Shown: piece by piece, positions 1-8,615 of the stretch | How positions within the stretch are numbered: the first letter of the stretch is position 1 | How the letters are laid out: every line of letters begins with the position of its first letter | Source: an uncultured Duganella sp. | GTDB lineage: Bacteria; Pseudomonadota; Gammaproteobacteria; Burkholderiales; Burkholderiaceae | Reading direction: 5' to 3' | DNA length: 26,441 bases | Assembly (NCBI GenBank): GCA_946482335.1 | Contig: CAMLRG010000071.1 | Coordinates: 1 to 26,441, forward strand | Notes under the pieces: model-generated | Seen by the model: only the letters and a program-made list of their open reading frames with translations | What the model was told of the DNA's origin: nothing | The model's database searches: none | Translations under genes and position numbers: made by a program

Positions 1-681
1 GCGGCGGAGGAAGAACATATCGTGCGTATGGGCTTGCTGGCTTCCGGCGCGGCCCATGAACTGGGCACGCCGATGGCGACCATGTCGGTCCTGCTGGGCG
101 ACTGGCTGCGCATGCCGGAATTTGCCGGCAATGCCACGCTGCGCGAGGAAATCCAGGAAATGCAAACGCAGCTGCAACGCTGCAAGGCCATCGTCACCGG
201 CATCCTGCTGTCGGCGGGCGAATTGCGCGGCGAGTCGTCGGCCAAGACAACCTTGCGCGCCTTCCTCGGCGACCTGCTGGACGAGTGGCGCGCCAACCGC
301 CCGGTGGTGGCTTTCGACTACCAGGACCTGCTGGCCGCCGATATCCCGGTCGTGTTCGAATCGGCCTTGAAACAGACCATCTTCAACCTGCTCGACAACG
401 CGCTGGAAGCTTCGCCGCAGTGGGTCGGCCTGGTGGCATCGACCGACGGCGACACGCTGAAGCTGGCCGTCAGCGACCGTGGCCCGGGTTTCGCCGCTTC
501 CATGCTGGCCCAATTCGGCAAGCCTTACCAGTCGAGCAAAGGACGCCCGGGCAGCGGCCTTGGCCTGTTCCTGGTCGTAAACGTCGCACGCACGCTGGGC
601 GGCACGGTCGAAGCCCGCAATCTCGAGCAAGGCGCGGTGGTCGAACTGCGCTTGCCGCTATCCGCCATCGCCCTCGAATAG
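1..681 (+). CDS. RegB/PrrB-type sensor histidine kinase, C-terminal part (5' truncated)
   Basis: The frame is open from the first base, so the gene starts upstream; 226 residues are visible. They hold the whole kinase core: an H-box with HELGTP (phospho-acceptor His about residue 19 of the visible part), an N-box (NLLDNALEAS), a G1 box (DRGPGF) and a G2 box (GSGLGLFL). HELGTP is characteristic of the RegB/PrrB/ActS/RoxS redox kinases rather than the usual HELRTP. The N-terminal membrane sensor and the redox-cysteine region lie outside the window. The stop overlaps the Shine-Dalgarno sequence (AGGAG) of the response regulator, so the two genes are co-transcribed. RegB kinases sense the redox state of the respiratory chain; that role is inferred from family and partner. 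Confidence 0.9.
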   Translation, partial: AAEEEHIVRMGLLASGAAHELGTPMATMSVLLGDWLRMPEFAGNATLREEIQEMQTQLQRCKAIVTGILLSAGELRGESSAKTTLRAFLGDLLDEWRANRPVVAFDYQDLLAADIPVVFESALKQTIFNLLDNALEASPQWVGLVASTDGDTLKLAVSDRGPGFAASMLAQFGKPYQSSKGRPGSGLGLFLVVNVARTLGGTVEARNLEQGAVVELRLPLSAIALE

Positions 682-690
682 GAGCCGCCC

Positions 691-1227
691 GTGACCACTG
701 AACGCCTGCTGCTGATCGTGGAAGACGACCCGGCCTTCGCGCGCACCCTTTCCCGCTCGTTCGAACGGCGCGGTTATACCGTGCTGCGCGCCGCCAACCT
801 GGACGAAGTCGGCGCGCTGCTGAAGGAGCACACGCCCACCCACGCCGTGGTTGACCTGAAACTGGAAGGCAATACCTCGGGCCTGGCGTGCGTGCAGGCA
901 TTGCATACGCATTCGCCGGACATGCTGATCGTGGTCCTGACCGGCTTCGCCAGCATCAATACGGCGGTGGAAGCGATCAAGCTGGGCGCCTGCCAATACC
1001 TGGCCAAGCCCTCCAATACCGACGATATCGAGGCCGCCTTCCTGCACGTAGCCGGGGTGGCCGACGTCGAGCTGACCAACCGCTCCACCTCCGTCAAGAC
1101 GCTGGAGTGGGAGCACATCCACAAGGTGCTGGCCGAGACCGACTTCAATATTTCCGAAGCGGCGCGCCGCCTGGGCATGCACCGCCGCACCCTGGCGCGC
1201 AAGCTGGAGAAGCAGCGCGTCAAATAG
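691..1227 (+). CDS. RegA/PrrA/ActR-type response regulator with Fis-like HTH
   Basis: 178 aa with a GTG start placed 6 nt after AGGAG (680-684). An N-terminal receiver domain (about 5-115) carries the acidic pair E11/D12/D13, phospho-acceptor D55, T84 and K106. A short linker leads to a C-terminal Fis-type helix-turn-helix (about 138-176) with the segments NISEAARRLG and MHRRTLARKL. This size, linker and HTH are typical of RegA, ActR, PrrA and RoxR, which control respiration, carbon and nitrogen genes in response to redox. The kinase is encoded 9 nt upstream. The 3' end overlaps the convergent acetyltransferase gene by 8 bp, so no terminator lies between them. The family call is firm; the regulon is unknown. 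Confidence 0.92.
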   Translation: MTTERLLLIVEDDPAFARTLSRSFERRGYTVLRAANLDEVGALLKEHTPTHAVVDLKLEGNTSGLACVQALHTHSPDMLIVVLTGFASINTAVEAIKLGACQYLAKPSNTDDIEAAFLHVAGVADVELTNRSTSVKTLEWEHIHKVLAETDFNISEAARRLGMHRRTLARKLEKQRVK

Positions 1228-1861
1228 CCATTTCCTGCGCGATGCGCTCGGCAAGCCGCTGCAGCAGCAAGTGGACATGGTAGCCGTCGACGAAACCGTG
1301 GTGCGCCTGGATGCAGAACGGTACGGTCATCGTGTCGCCCGCCAGATCGCTGTAACGGCCCCAGGCGATCAGGGGGATGTCGGCACTCTTGTACTCGTAG
1401 ATCGGGTGCTCGATCGCGCGCAGGTCGAGCCACGGCATGCAGGTCGTGTAAATGTTGTCCTTTTGATCGCGCGGCGACAGGTCACGGCCGGTATTGATCA
1501 ACTCGCGCGTGCTGCGCGCCACCACGCCTGCCGCGAGGCTGCGGGAAATAAACTCGGCGCGATCGTCCGACACGTCGAAGCGAGCGTAATTCAGGTTGTT
1601 GTCCAGGTTGATGACCGTGTAGCCGCCGTAAAACTTCTCGATCTTGATCACGTCGCCGTCAAACTCACGGTACAGGAAATTGTCGGCTTCTTTCACGCCC
1701 ATGTACAGGCAATACAGCAGGAAGTGGAAAGGCGCCAACTGCCGCTCCTTGCAATAGGGCCGGAATTCGGGCAAGCGTGCAACAACGCTCAGGTTGAGCA
1801 AAGGGTTTTGGTACTTGCGGAACGCTTCGTAGCGGTCGCGGCGCAATTCAAACTTATCCAT
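1220..1861 (-). CDS. CatA-like (chloramphenicol acetyltransferase family) O-acetyltransferase
   Basis: 213 aa, the usual length of classical CAT subunits. The C-terminal motif HHGFVDG (H187-H188...D192) matches the CAT signature HHxxxDG, in which the second His is the catalytic base and the Asp is structural. The preceding VPFCIQA strand and the MPWLDL segment also align with the CAT fold, so a trimeric acetyl-CoA-dependent acyltransferase is likely. The ATG follows the leuA TGA with no gap, so translation is probably coupled to leuA. Chromosomal CAT-like proteins next to biosynthetic genes need not give chloramphenicol resistance, and the physiological acceptor here is unknown. The 3' end overlaps the convergent response regulator gene by 8 bp. 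Confidence 0.85.
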   Translation of the reverse strand: MDKFELRRDRYEAFRKYQNPLLNLSVVARLPEFRPYCKERQLAPFHFLLYCLYMGVKEADNFLYREFDGDVIKIEKFYGGYTVINLDNNLNYARFDVSDDRAEFISRSLAAGVVARSTRELINTGRDLSPRDQKDNIYTTCMPWLDLRAIEHPIYEYKSADIPLIAWGRYSDLAGDTMTVPFCIQAHHGFVDGYHVHLLLQRLAERIAQEMAI

Positions 1862-3400
1862 TCAAACCTGCGGATTAAGGCGCTCTATCTTGGAATGCAA
1901 TTTGTTCAGTCCCGCCAGGTAGGCTTTGGCGGAGGCCACCACGATGTCCGGGTCGGCGCCGACACCGTTGACGATGCGGCCCGAATGGGCCAGGCGCATG
2001 GTGACTTCGCCTTGCGATTGCGTGCCGGGACTGATGCCGCTGATGGAAAAAAGCACCAGCTCGGCGCCGCTTTGCGCCTTGCATTCAATGGCGTTGACCA
2101 TGGCATCGACCGGGCCGTCACCGGTGGCGGTGGCGGAATGCTCGACACCGTCGATCGAGAACACCACGTGCGCGAACGGCAATTCGCCGGTTTCCGAACG
2201 CTGCGACAGCGAGACCAGGCGGTAATGCTCGCCGCCGGCAGTCGCTTCCTCGTCGCTCACCAGCGCCATGATGTCTTCGTCGAAGATCTCGGCCTTGCGG
2301 TCGGCCAGCTCCTTGAAGCGGGCAAAGGCGGCGTTGACTTCCGCTTCCGAGTCGAGCTCGATACCCAGCTCCTGCAGGCGCTGCTTGAAGGCGTTGCGGC
2401 CCGACAGCTTGCCCAGCACGATGCGGTTGGCCGTCCAGCCAACGTCTTCGGCGCGCATGATCTCGTAGGTTTCGCGTGCCTTCAGGATGCCGTCCTGGTG
2501 GATGCCGGATGCGTGGGCGAAGGCGTTGGCGCCGACCACGGCCTTGTTCGGCTGCACCGCAAAGCCTGTAATCTGCGACACCATCTTCGATGCAGGCACG
2601 ATCTGCGTCGTATCGATGCCGCACTCGAGGTTGAAGTAGCCGCCGCGCGTGCGCAGCGCCATCACGATTTCTTCCAGCGCGGTGTTGCCGGCGCGTTCAC
2701 CCAGGCCGTTGATGGTGCATTCGACCTGCCGCGCGCCGCCGACCATCACGCCGGCCAGCGAGTTCGCCACGGCCAGGCCAAGGTCGTTATGGCAATGCAC
2801 GGACCAGATCGCCTTGTCGGAGTTGGGGATGCGTTCGCGCAGGCGGCGGATGGTTTCGCCGTACAGCTCCGGCACGGCATAACCGACCGTGTCGGGGAAG
2901 TTGATGGTGGTGGCGCCTTCGGCGATCACGTTTTCCAGGACCCGGCACAGGAAATCCTCTTCCGAACGGCTGCCGTCTTCCGGGCTGAATTCGATATCGT
3001 CGGTGAAATTGCGGGCGAAGCGGATGGCCAGTTTGGCCTGCTCCAATACCTGCTCGGGCTCCATGCGCAACTTCATCTGCATGTGCAGCGGCGAGGTGGC
3101 GATGAAGGTGTGGATGCGCCTGCGTGCCGCCGGCTCCAACGCTTCGGCGGCGCGCGCCAGGTCGCGGTCGTTGGCACGGGCCAGGGAACAGATCACCGGT
3201 TCGCGCACAGCACTGGCAATGGCACGGATCGATTCGAAGTCGCCTTGCGAGGCGGCGGCGAAGCCGGCCTCGATGACGTCGACGCGCAGTTTTTCCAGCT
3301 GCCGGGCGATGCGCACTTTTTCTTCGCGGGTCATGGAGGCGCCGGGCGATTGCTCGCCGTCGCGCAGGGTGGTGTCGAAGATGATGAGGCGGTTGCTCAT
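1862..3400 (-). CDS. leuA: 2-isopropylmalate synthase
   Basis: 512 aa, normal for the bacterial enzyme of about 510-520 aa. It condenses acetyl-CoA with 2-ketoisovalerate in the first committed step of leucine synthesis. The TIM-barrel N-terminus shows [12 protein letters not shown] (residues 9-20), with R13 and D14 catalytic or metal-binding, and the metal-binding HCHND with H202 and H204. Residues after about 360 form the linker and the C-terminal allosteric domain that binds leucine for feedback inhibition. The ATG has a strong AAGGAG upstream. pssA lies 86 bp upstream on the same strand, with a palindromic repeat in the gap, and a CAT-like gene abuts the stop. No leader peptide is visible in front of leuA. 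Confidence 0.97.
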   Translation of the reverse strand: MSNRLIIFDTTLRDGEQSPGASMTREEKVRIARQLEKLRVDVIEAGFAAASQGDFESIRAIASAVREPVICSLARANDRDLARAAEALEPAARRRIHTFIATSPLHMQMKLRMEPEQVLEQAKLAIRFARNFTDDIEFSPEDGSRSEEDFLCRVLENVIAEGATTINFPDTVGYAVPELYGETIRRLRERIPNSDKAIWSVHCHNDLGLAVANSLAGVMVGGARQVECTINGLGERAGNTALEEIVMALRTRGGYFNLECGIDTTQIVPASKMVSQITGFAVQPNKAVVGANAFAHASGIHQDGILKARETYEIMRAEDVGWTANRIVLGKLSGRNAFKQRLQELGIELDSEAEVNAAFARFKELADRKAEIFDEDIMALVSDEEATAGGEHYRLVSLSQRSETGELPFAHVVFSIDGVEHSATATGDGPVDAMVNAIECKAQSGAELVLFSISGISPGTQSQGEVTMRLAHSGRIVNGVGADPDIVVASAKAYLAGLNKLHSKIERLNPQV

Positions 3401-3430
3401 GGGCTTGACTCCTTTTTAAAACCGGTAGGA

Positions 3431-3468
3431 CGGGGTCTGACCCGCAGGGTCAGACCCCGGTTTGCCGG
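3431..3468. repeat. Palindromic repeat copy 1 (REP-like) between leuA and pssA
   Basis: A perfect 13-bp stem (3431-3443 with 3447-3459, loop GCA) has core arms TCTGACCC and GGGTCAGA. It is joined on its right side to the decamer GGTTTGCCGG (3459-3468). The same decamer, or its reverse complement, borders the two copies near 6922 and 6971. There is no T-tract, so it does not look like a simple intrinsic terminator, although it could form an intra-operon hairpin between pssA and leuA. Confidence 0.8.
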
Positions 3469-3486
3469 CTTTGCGGACTTGCGGCA

Positions 3487-4332
3487 CTAAGCCTTGTCTT
3501 CAGGCGTGGATGTTTTTTCGACCAGCTTCACCGGATTGCCTTTGGCCAGACGGGCCAGGTAGATCACATAGCCGGACAAGCCATAGGCCACGAACAGCAC
3601 GAACAGCACCTTCGGCGGGTCAATCGAAATCAGCGCGAAGAACATGGCGATCAGGAACACCGCCAGGAAAGGCACCGATTTGCGGAAGTTGATGTCCTTG
3701 AAGCTGTAGAACGGCACGTTCGACACCATGCTCAAGCCGGCGAACACCGCCAGCACCCATGCCTGCCATGGGTAGAACACGCCCGGCACTTCCAGGTCGA
3801 CCAGCAGCATCACGAAACCGGCGATCAGCGAAGCTGCCGCGGGCGACGGCAAGCCCTGGAAGTAGCGCTTGTCCACCACTTCGATATTGGTGTTGAAGCG
3901 CGCCAGGCGCAGCGCCGCGCCGGCGCAATAGACGAAGGCCGCGATCCAGCCCAGCTTACCCAGGCCGCGCAGTGCGAATTCATAGATCACCAGCGCCGGC
4001 GCGGCGCCGAACGACACCATGTCCGACAGCGAATCGTATTGCGCACCGAACTCGCTCTGGGTATTGGTCAGGCGCGCCACGCGGCCATCCAGGCCGTCCA
4101 GCAGCATGGCCACGAAAATGGCCCAGGCGGCGTGTTCGAAGCGCTGGTTCATCGCCATGACGATGGCGAAGAAGCCGCAGAACAATGCCCCCGTGGTAAA
4201 AGCGTTCGGCAGCAGGTAAATGCCGCGTGAACGCGGCCGCTCGCCAGCCTCGCCCTTGCGGCGGGCGAAGCGGTTGAACAGGGATTGTTTACCGGCGGCG
4301 TTTTTCGGACGACGTCGAGGGAATTTGGCCAT
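3487..4332 (-). CDS. pssA: CDP-diacylglycerol--serine O-phosphatidyltransferase
   Basis: 281 aa from the ATG at 4332. It is a polytopic membrane enzyme that makes phosphatidylserine, precursor of phosphatidylethanolamine. The CDP-alcohol phosphatidyltransferase signature DG-x2-AR-x8-G-x3-D-x3-D is complete at D82-G83, A86-R87, G96, D100 and D104. A basic N-terminus (residues 1-37) precedes several hydrophobic segments. An upstream in-frame TTG at 4395 would add 21 residues, but that stretch carries a consensus -10 box (TATAAT), so the ATG is preferred. pssA next to leuA is a familiar arrangement in Betaproteobacteria. The upstream SIMPL gene ends 70 bp before this start on the same strand, so read-through is also possible. 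Confidence 0.94.
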   Translation of the reverse strand: MAKFPRRRPKNAAGKQSLFNRFARRKGEAGERPRSRGIYLLPNAFTTGALFCGFFAIVMAMNQRFEHAAWAIFVAMLLDGLDGRVARLTNTQSEFGAQYDSLSDMVSFGAAPALVIYEFALRGLGKLGWIAAFVYCAGAALRLARFNTNIEVVDKRYFQGLPSPAAASLIAGFVMLLVDLEVPGVFYPWQAWVLAVFAGLSMVSNVPFYSFKDINFRKSVPFLAVFLIAMFFALISIDPPKVLFVLFVAYGLSGYVIYLARLAKGNPVKLVEKTSTPEDKA

Positions 4333-4363
4333 GTTGTTCCATTCTTGTACTAGCGTGGCCCCT

Positions 4364-4395
4364 ATTATAGAGGACAGGTAGTACAGGAGTGGCAA
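4364..4395 (-). promoter_or_regulatory. Candidate sigma-70 promoter for pssA-leuA
   Basis: On the minus strand a perfect TATAAT (4369-4364) lies 31 bp before the pssA ATG, giving an expected leader of about 25 nt. The best -35 match, TTGCCA (4395-4390), is 20 bp away, longer than ideal, so the -35 assignment is uncertain. The -10 lies in the gap after the SIMPL stop codon. Confidence 0.45.
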
Positions 4396-4402
4396 GTTTG
4401 GC

Positions 4403-5161
4403 TTACTTGAATTTCACCTTGCCAACGACGCGCATTTCCAGCGTGGTTTCCCCGGGCTCGAAGCTTGGCTCAGCCACAGACTGGTCCATCTCGGCCTTGG
4501 CCATCATGCGCATCGAGGCCTGCGCCGGCGCGCCCGCCGGGCCACCGCCATAGTTGCCGGAACCCTCGTAATCGATGGTATCGAGCACGGCGTCGGTCAC
4601 CGGGCGGCCCATGGCAGAGGCGATGGAAGCGATGCGCTCGTTCAGGTTCTTGTACGTGGCAGCGATGCGGGCGTCGTCGAGCTTGCGGGTGGCTGCCGGG
4701 CTCAGACCAAACGTCAGGCCATTCAGGGTCAGCACCTTCTGCGCCGCCGCCACGGTCTTCGGCAGCGCCGCGATGTTGGTGGTGGTCATCTGCACGTACT
4801 GGCCGACGCGCCATGCAGTGGGCTGGCGCGGCTTGGCCGCCACGCCCGGCGGCATCGGACGGTCTTCCGGATAGACCGGATAGGTATAGTAACCCTGCGT
4901 TTTCAGCTTGGCGTGCGGGTCTTCCTTCTTCAGGATGTCGAGACCCTGCCGGATCTTGGTGTTGACGCGGGACGCGGCCGCCGCCTTGTCCTTGTCCTGC
5001 TCTTCGATAGCCAGCATGGCCACCGCCTGGTCGTTCGGCGCGGTGACTTCACCATAGGCAGGCACGATGACGGTGGCGCCGGCGGTCGGGATGGATTGGG
5101 CGTTGGCGGCCTGGGCGCCAACAATGAGCGCGGCTGCCGCTACGGTCTTCAGGACGGTCAT
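4403..5161 (-). CDS. Exported SIMPL-domain (DUF541) protein
   Basis: 252 aa from the ATG at 5161, chosen because AAGGAG stands 6 nt upstream and a signal peptide follows directly (basic start, hydrophobic core to about residue 18, cleavage near ANA-QS). An in-frame upstream start at 5245 would hide the signal peptide. The mature protein fits the SIMPL/DUF541 family: VPAYGEVTAPNDQA near the N-terminus, two alpha/beta halves, a long helix with RIAATYKNLNERIASIASAMG, and a conserved end (LEMRVVGKVKFK). Family members are periplasmic or envelope proteins of poorly defined function, some linked to oxidative stress. The gene is divergent from the phosphatase gene and lies 70 bp upstream of pssA. 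Confidence 0.85.
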   Translation of the reverse strand: MTVLKTVAAAALIVGAQAANAQSIPTAGATVIVPAYGEVTAPNDQAVAMLAIEEQDKDKAAAASRVNTKIRQGLDILKKEDPHAKLKTQGYYTYPVYPEDRPMPPGVAAKPRQPTAWRVGQYVQMTTTNIAALPKTVAAAQKVLTLNGLTFGLSPAATRKLDDARIAATYKNLNERIASIASAMGRPVTDAVLDTIDYEGSGNYGGGPAGAPAQASMRMMAKAEMDQSVAEPSFEPGETTLEMRVVGKVKFK

Positions 5162-5288
5162 TGTTATTCTCCTTAACTGACGGTATGCGCACTTTAGCGC
5201 AAATTGCCGCGTGGGCTGCCCTAACTTGGTGAGCCTTTGTAACATATGGCATCATCACGTGTCGTCCACCCACCATTGAAGAAGGAAA

Positions 5289-6911
5289 ATGGCAAAGCAC
5301 CTGATTCCCGTCCTGGCCCTGATGGCCGCCGTCGGCGCTTCCGCAGCGCCGGTCAAACCAACCGCACAACCAAAGCTCGTCCTCGTGATGGCCGTCGACG
5401 GCCTGCCGCAGGAGCAGGTGACGCGCTATGCCCATCAGTTCGGCCAGGGCGGCTTCCGGCGTTTGCTGGAACAAGGCGCCTGGTTCAGCAATGCGCACCA
5501 GGCGCACGGCATCACCGTGACGGCCGTCGGCCATGCGGCCATCCTGAGCGGGGCATATCCCTACCAGCACGGCATCATCGGCAACAGCTGGGTCAACGGC
5601 GCGACCGGCGGCAGCATGTACTGCACCGAAGACACGGCACACACCTACCTCGGCAACGAGAAGACCGATCCGCATGACGGCACCTCCCCTGCCAACCTGC
5701 GCGTCGACACCCTGGGCGACCAGTTGCGCTATGCGACCGGCCAGAAGTCCAAGGTGATCACCGTATCGGGCAAGGACCGCGGCGCGATCCTCCTGGGCGG
5801 CAAGACCGGCACCGCCTACATGTATATGGAAGAAAGCGGCAATTTCGCATCCTCGACTTTCTACATGAAAGAGCATCCGCAATGGGTGCAGAAATACCAG
5901 GCGGGCAAACCGCAGGAACGCTACTACGGCGTGAAGTGGAAGCCGATGCTGGCTGATTCGGCGTATGCCGGCGATTACGGCGACGCGCCGAATATCCAGC
6001 TGGCGAGCGATTCGGGCAAGACCGATGCGGCCTACTACAAGAAGCTGAAGGAGTCGCCGTTCCTGGACGAGCTGACCATGGATTTTGCCCAGGCGGCCAT
6101 CGATGGCGAGAACCTGGGCAAGAACCCGGCCGGTGTGCCGGACCTGCTGGGCGTCAGCTTTTCGGCGCATGACCTGGCCAACCATGGCCACGGCCCGGAG
6201 AGCAGGATTTCGCACGACCACCTGCTGCGCCTGGACCGTATGCTGGCCAACTTCTTCTCCTACATCGACAAGCGCATCGGCATGGAAAACGTGCTGGTGG
6301 TGCTGACCGCCGACCATGGCTTCCCCAACACGCCGGAATTCTCCAGCGGCGTGCAGAAGACCGGCGCCCAGCGCGTGGACAGCAAGAAGCTGGTGGAAGA
6401 CTTGAACGCCCACCTGTCGGCCAAGTTCGGGCTGGCCAAAGGTCTGATGGCTTACTCGGTGCCGAACCTGCACCTGGATTACGCGCAGATTGAAGCCAAG
6501 GGCTTGAAGCGGGAGGATGTCGAGAACGCGGCGGCGCGCTTCATCCTGTCGCAGAATGGCGTGGCCGATGTGTTCACCCGCACGCAGATGGAAAGCGGCG
6601 CGGTGGGCGGCACGCGCATCGCCACCCTGATGCGCCGGGCCTGGAACCGCCAGATCTCCGGCGACCTGATGGTGGTGTTGAAGCCGCACTGGATCTACGG
6701 CTTTGCCAATGGCAAAGGCACCACCCACGGCGCACCATATGCGTACGACACCAACGTGCCGCTGATCATGATGGGCAAGCCGTGGGTCAAGCCCGGCCAA
6801 TACGGCCAGTACGCCGAAGTGGTCGACATCGCCCCCACCCTCGCCCACCTGCTGAACGTGCGCCCGCCGGCGGGCGCCGAAGGCCGGGTCCTCACGGAGG
6901 CCTTGAAGTAA
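5289..6911 (+). CDS. Exported PafA-like alkaline phosphatase
   Basis: 540 aa with a signal peptide (about 1-20, GASAA-PV). Alkaline phosphatase superfamily residues are all visible: first metal ligand D37, nucleophile T78 in TVTAVGHA, N99, the K162-D-R164 pair, D295 and H299 in HDLANH, D342-H343 in TADHG, and H480 in THGAPY. A threonine nucleophile with the Asn / Lys-x-Arg substrate-binding set is the pattern of PafA-type phosphomonoesterases, as opposed to PhoA (serine) or NPP diesterases. The expected role is periplasmic phosphate release from phosphomonoesters. No Pho box was recognised upstream. The gene is oriented against the surrounding ilv/pssA/leuA genes, and its stop codon lies in the flank of the palindromic repeat pair. 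Confidence 0.88.
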   Translation: MAKHLIPVLALMAAVGASAAPVKPTAQPKLVLVMAVDGLPQEQVTRYAHQFGQGGFRRLLEQGAWFSNAHQAHGITVTAVGHAAILSGAYPYQHGIIGNSWVNGATGGSMYCTEDTAHTYLGNEKTDPHDGTSPANLRVDTLGDQLRYATGQKSKVITVSGKDRGAILLGGKTGTAYMYMEESGNFASSTFYMKEHPQWVQKYQAGKPQERYYGVKWKPMLADSAYAGDYGDAPNIQLASDSGKTDAAYYKKLKESPFLDELTMDFAQAAIDGENLGKNPAGVPDLLGVSFSAHDLANHGHGPESRISHDHLLRLDRMLANFFSYIDKRIGMENVLVVLTADHGFPNTPEFSSGVQKTGAQRVDSKKLVEDLNAHLSAKFGLAKGLMAYSVPNLHLDYAQIEAKGLKREDVENAAARFILSQNGVADVFTRTQMESGAVGGTRIATLMRRAWNRQISGDLMVVLKPHWIYGFANGKGTTHGAPYAYDTNVPLIMMGKPWVKPGQYGQYAEVVDIAPTLAHLLNVRPPAGAEGRVLTEALK

Positions 6912-7009
6912 ACCGGCAAACCAGTATCAGACCCGCAGGGTCTGATACTGAGACGCACGCGCCGCAGACAGTGTCAGACCCTGCGGGTCTGACACAGGTT
7001 TACCGGTTT
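6910..7009. repeat. Head-to-head pair of palindromic repeats (copies 2 and 3)
   Basis: Copy 2 is a 13-bp perfect stem (6922-6934 with 6938-6950, loop GCA). Copy 3 is an 11-bp perfect stem (6971-6981 with 6985-6995, loop TGC). The decamer CCGGCAAACC (6913-6922) precedes copy 2 and GGTTTACCGG (6997-7006) follows copy 3, so the two units point in opposite directions and the whole block can fold as one larger inverted repeat, like the paired REPs of other bacteria. Stem arms differ from copy 1 by compensating changes. The block lies between the 3' ends of two convergent genes, a usual place for such elements. Confidence 0.8.
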
Positions 7010-7022
7010 TGGCGTCGCAAAC

Positions 7023-7047
7023 AAAAAAACGGCCCCGAGGGGCCGTT
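7023..7047 (-). terminator. Rho-independent terminator of the ilvBHC operon
   Basis: On the minus strand, 22 nt after the ilvC stop, the arms AACGGCCC and GGGCCGTT form a GC-rich 8-bp stem with a 4-nt loop. It is followed directly by a run of T residues (complement of 7023-7029). This is a canonical intrinsic terminator. The plus-strand phosphatase message would meet the same hairpin but without a T-tract. Confidence 0.9.
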
Positions 7048-7069
7048 GAAGTTTGCTTCTAGGGACAAA

Positions 7070-8613
<1,544 letters not shown>

Positions 8614-8615
8614 GA

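Noticed and set aside
1220..1861. Acquired chloramphenicol resistance gene
   Set aside because: The gene has the CAT site, but it is coupled to leuA, similar in base composition to its neighbours and without mobile DNA around it, so resistance cannot be claimed from sequence.
3431..3459. Palindrome as an intrinsic terminator between pssA and leuA
   Set aside because: There is no T-tract on either side, and the same element recurs elsewhere with a tail sequence, so it is better explained as a dispersed repeat.
1271..3490. 739-codon open frame on the plus strand
   Set aside because: It runs antisense through the acetyltransferase and leuA genes, which have clear homology and conserved active sites; its translation is low-complexity and typical of GC-rich antisense frames.
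5162..5288. Promoters or a Pho box in the divergent SIMPL/phosphatase gap
   Set aside because: No pair of -35 and -10 elements with acceptable spacing and no direct repeats of Pho-box type could be picked with confidence.
5049..6848. 599-codon open frame on the minus strand
   Set aside because: Antisense to the PafA-like phosphatase gene, whose catalytic residues are all present; no recognisable domain.
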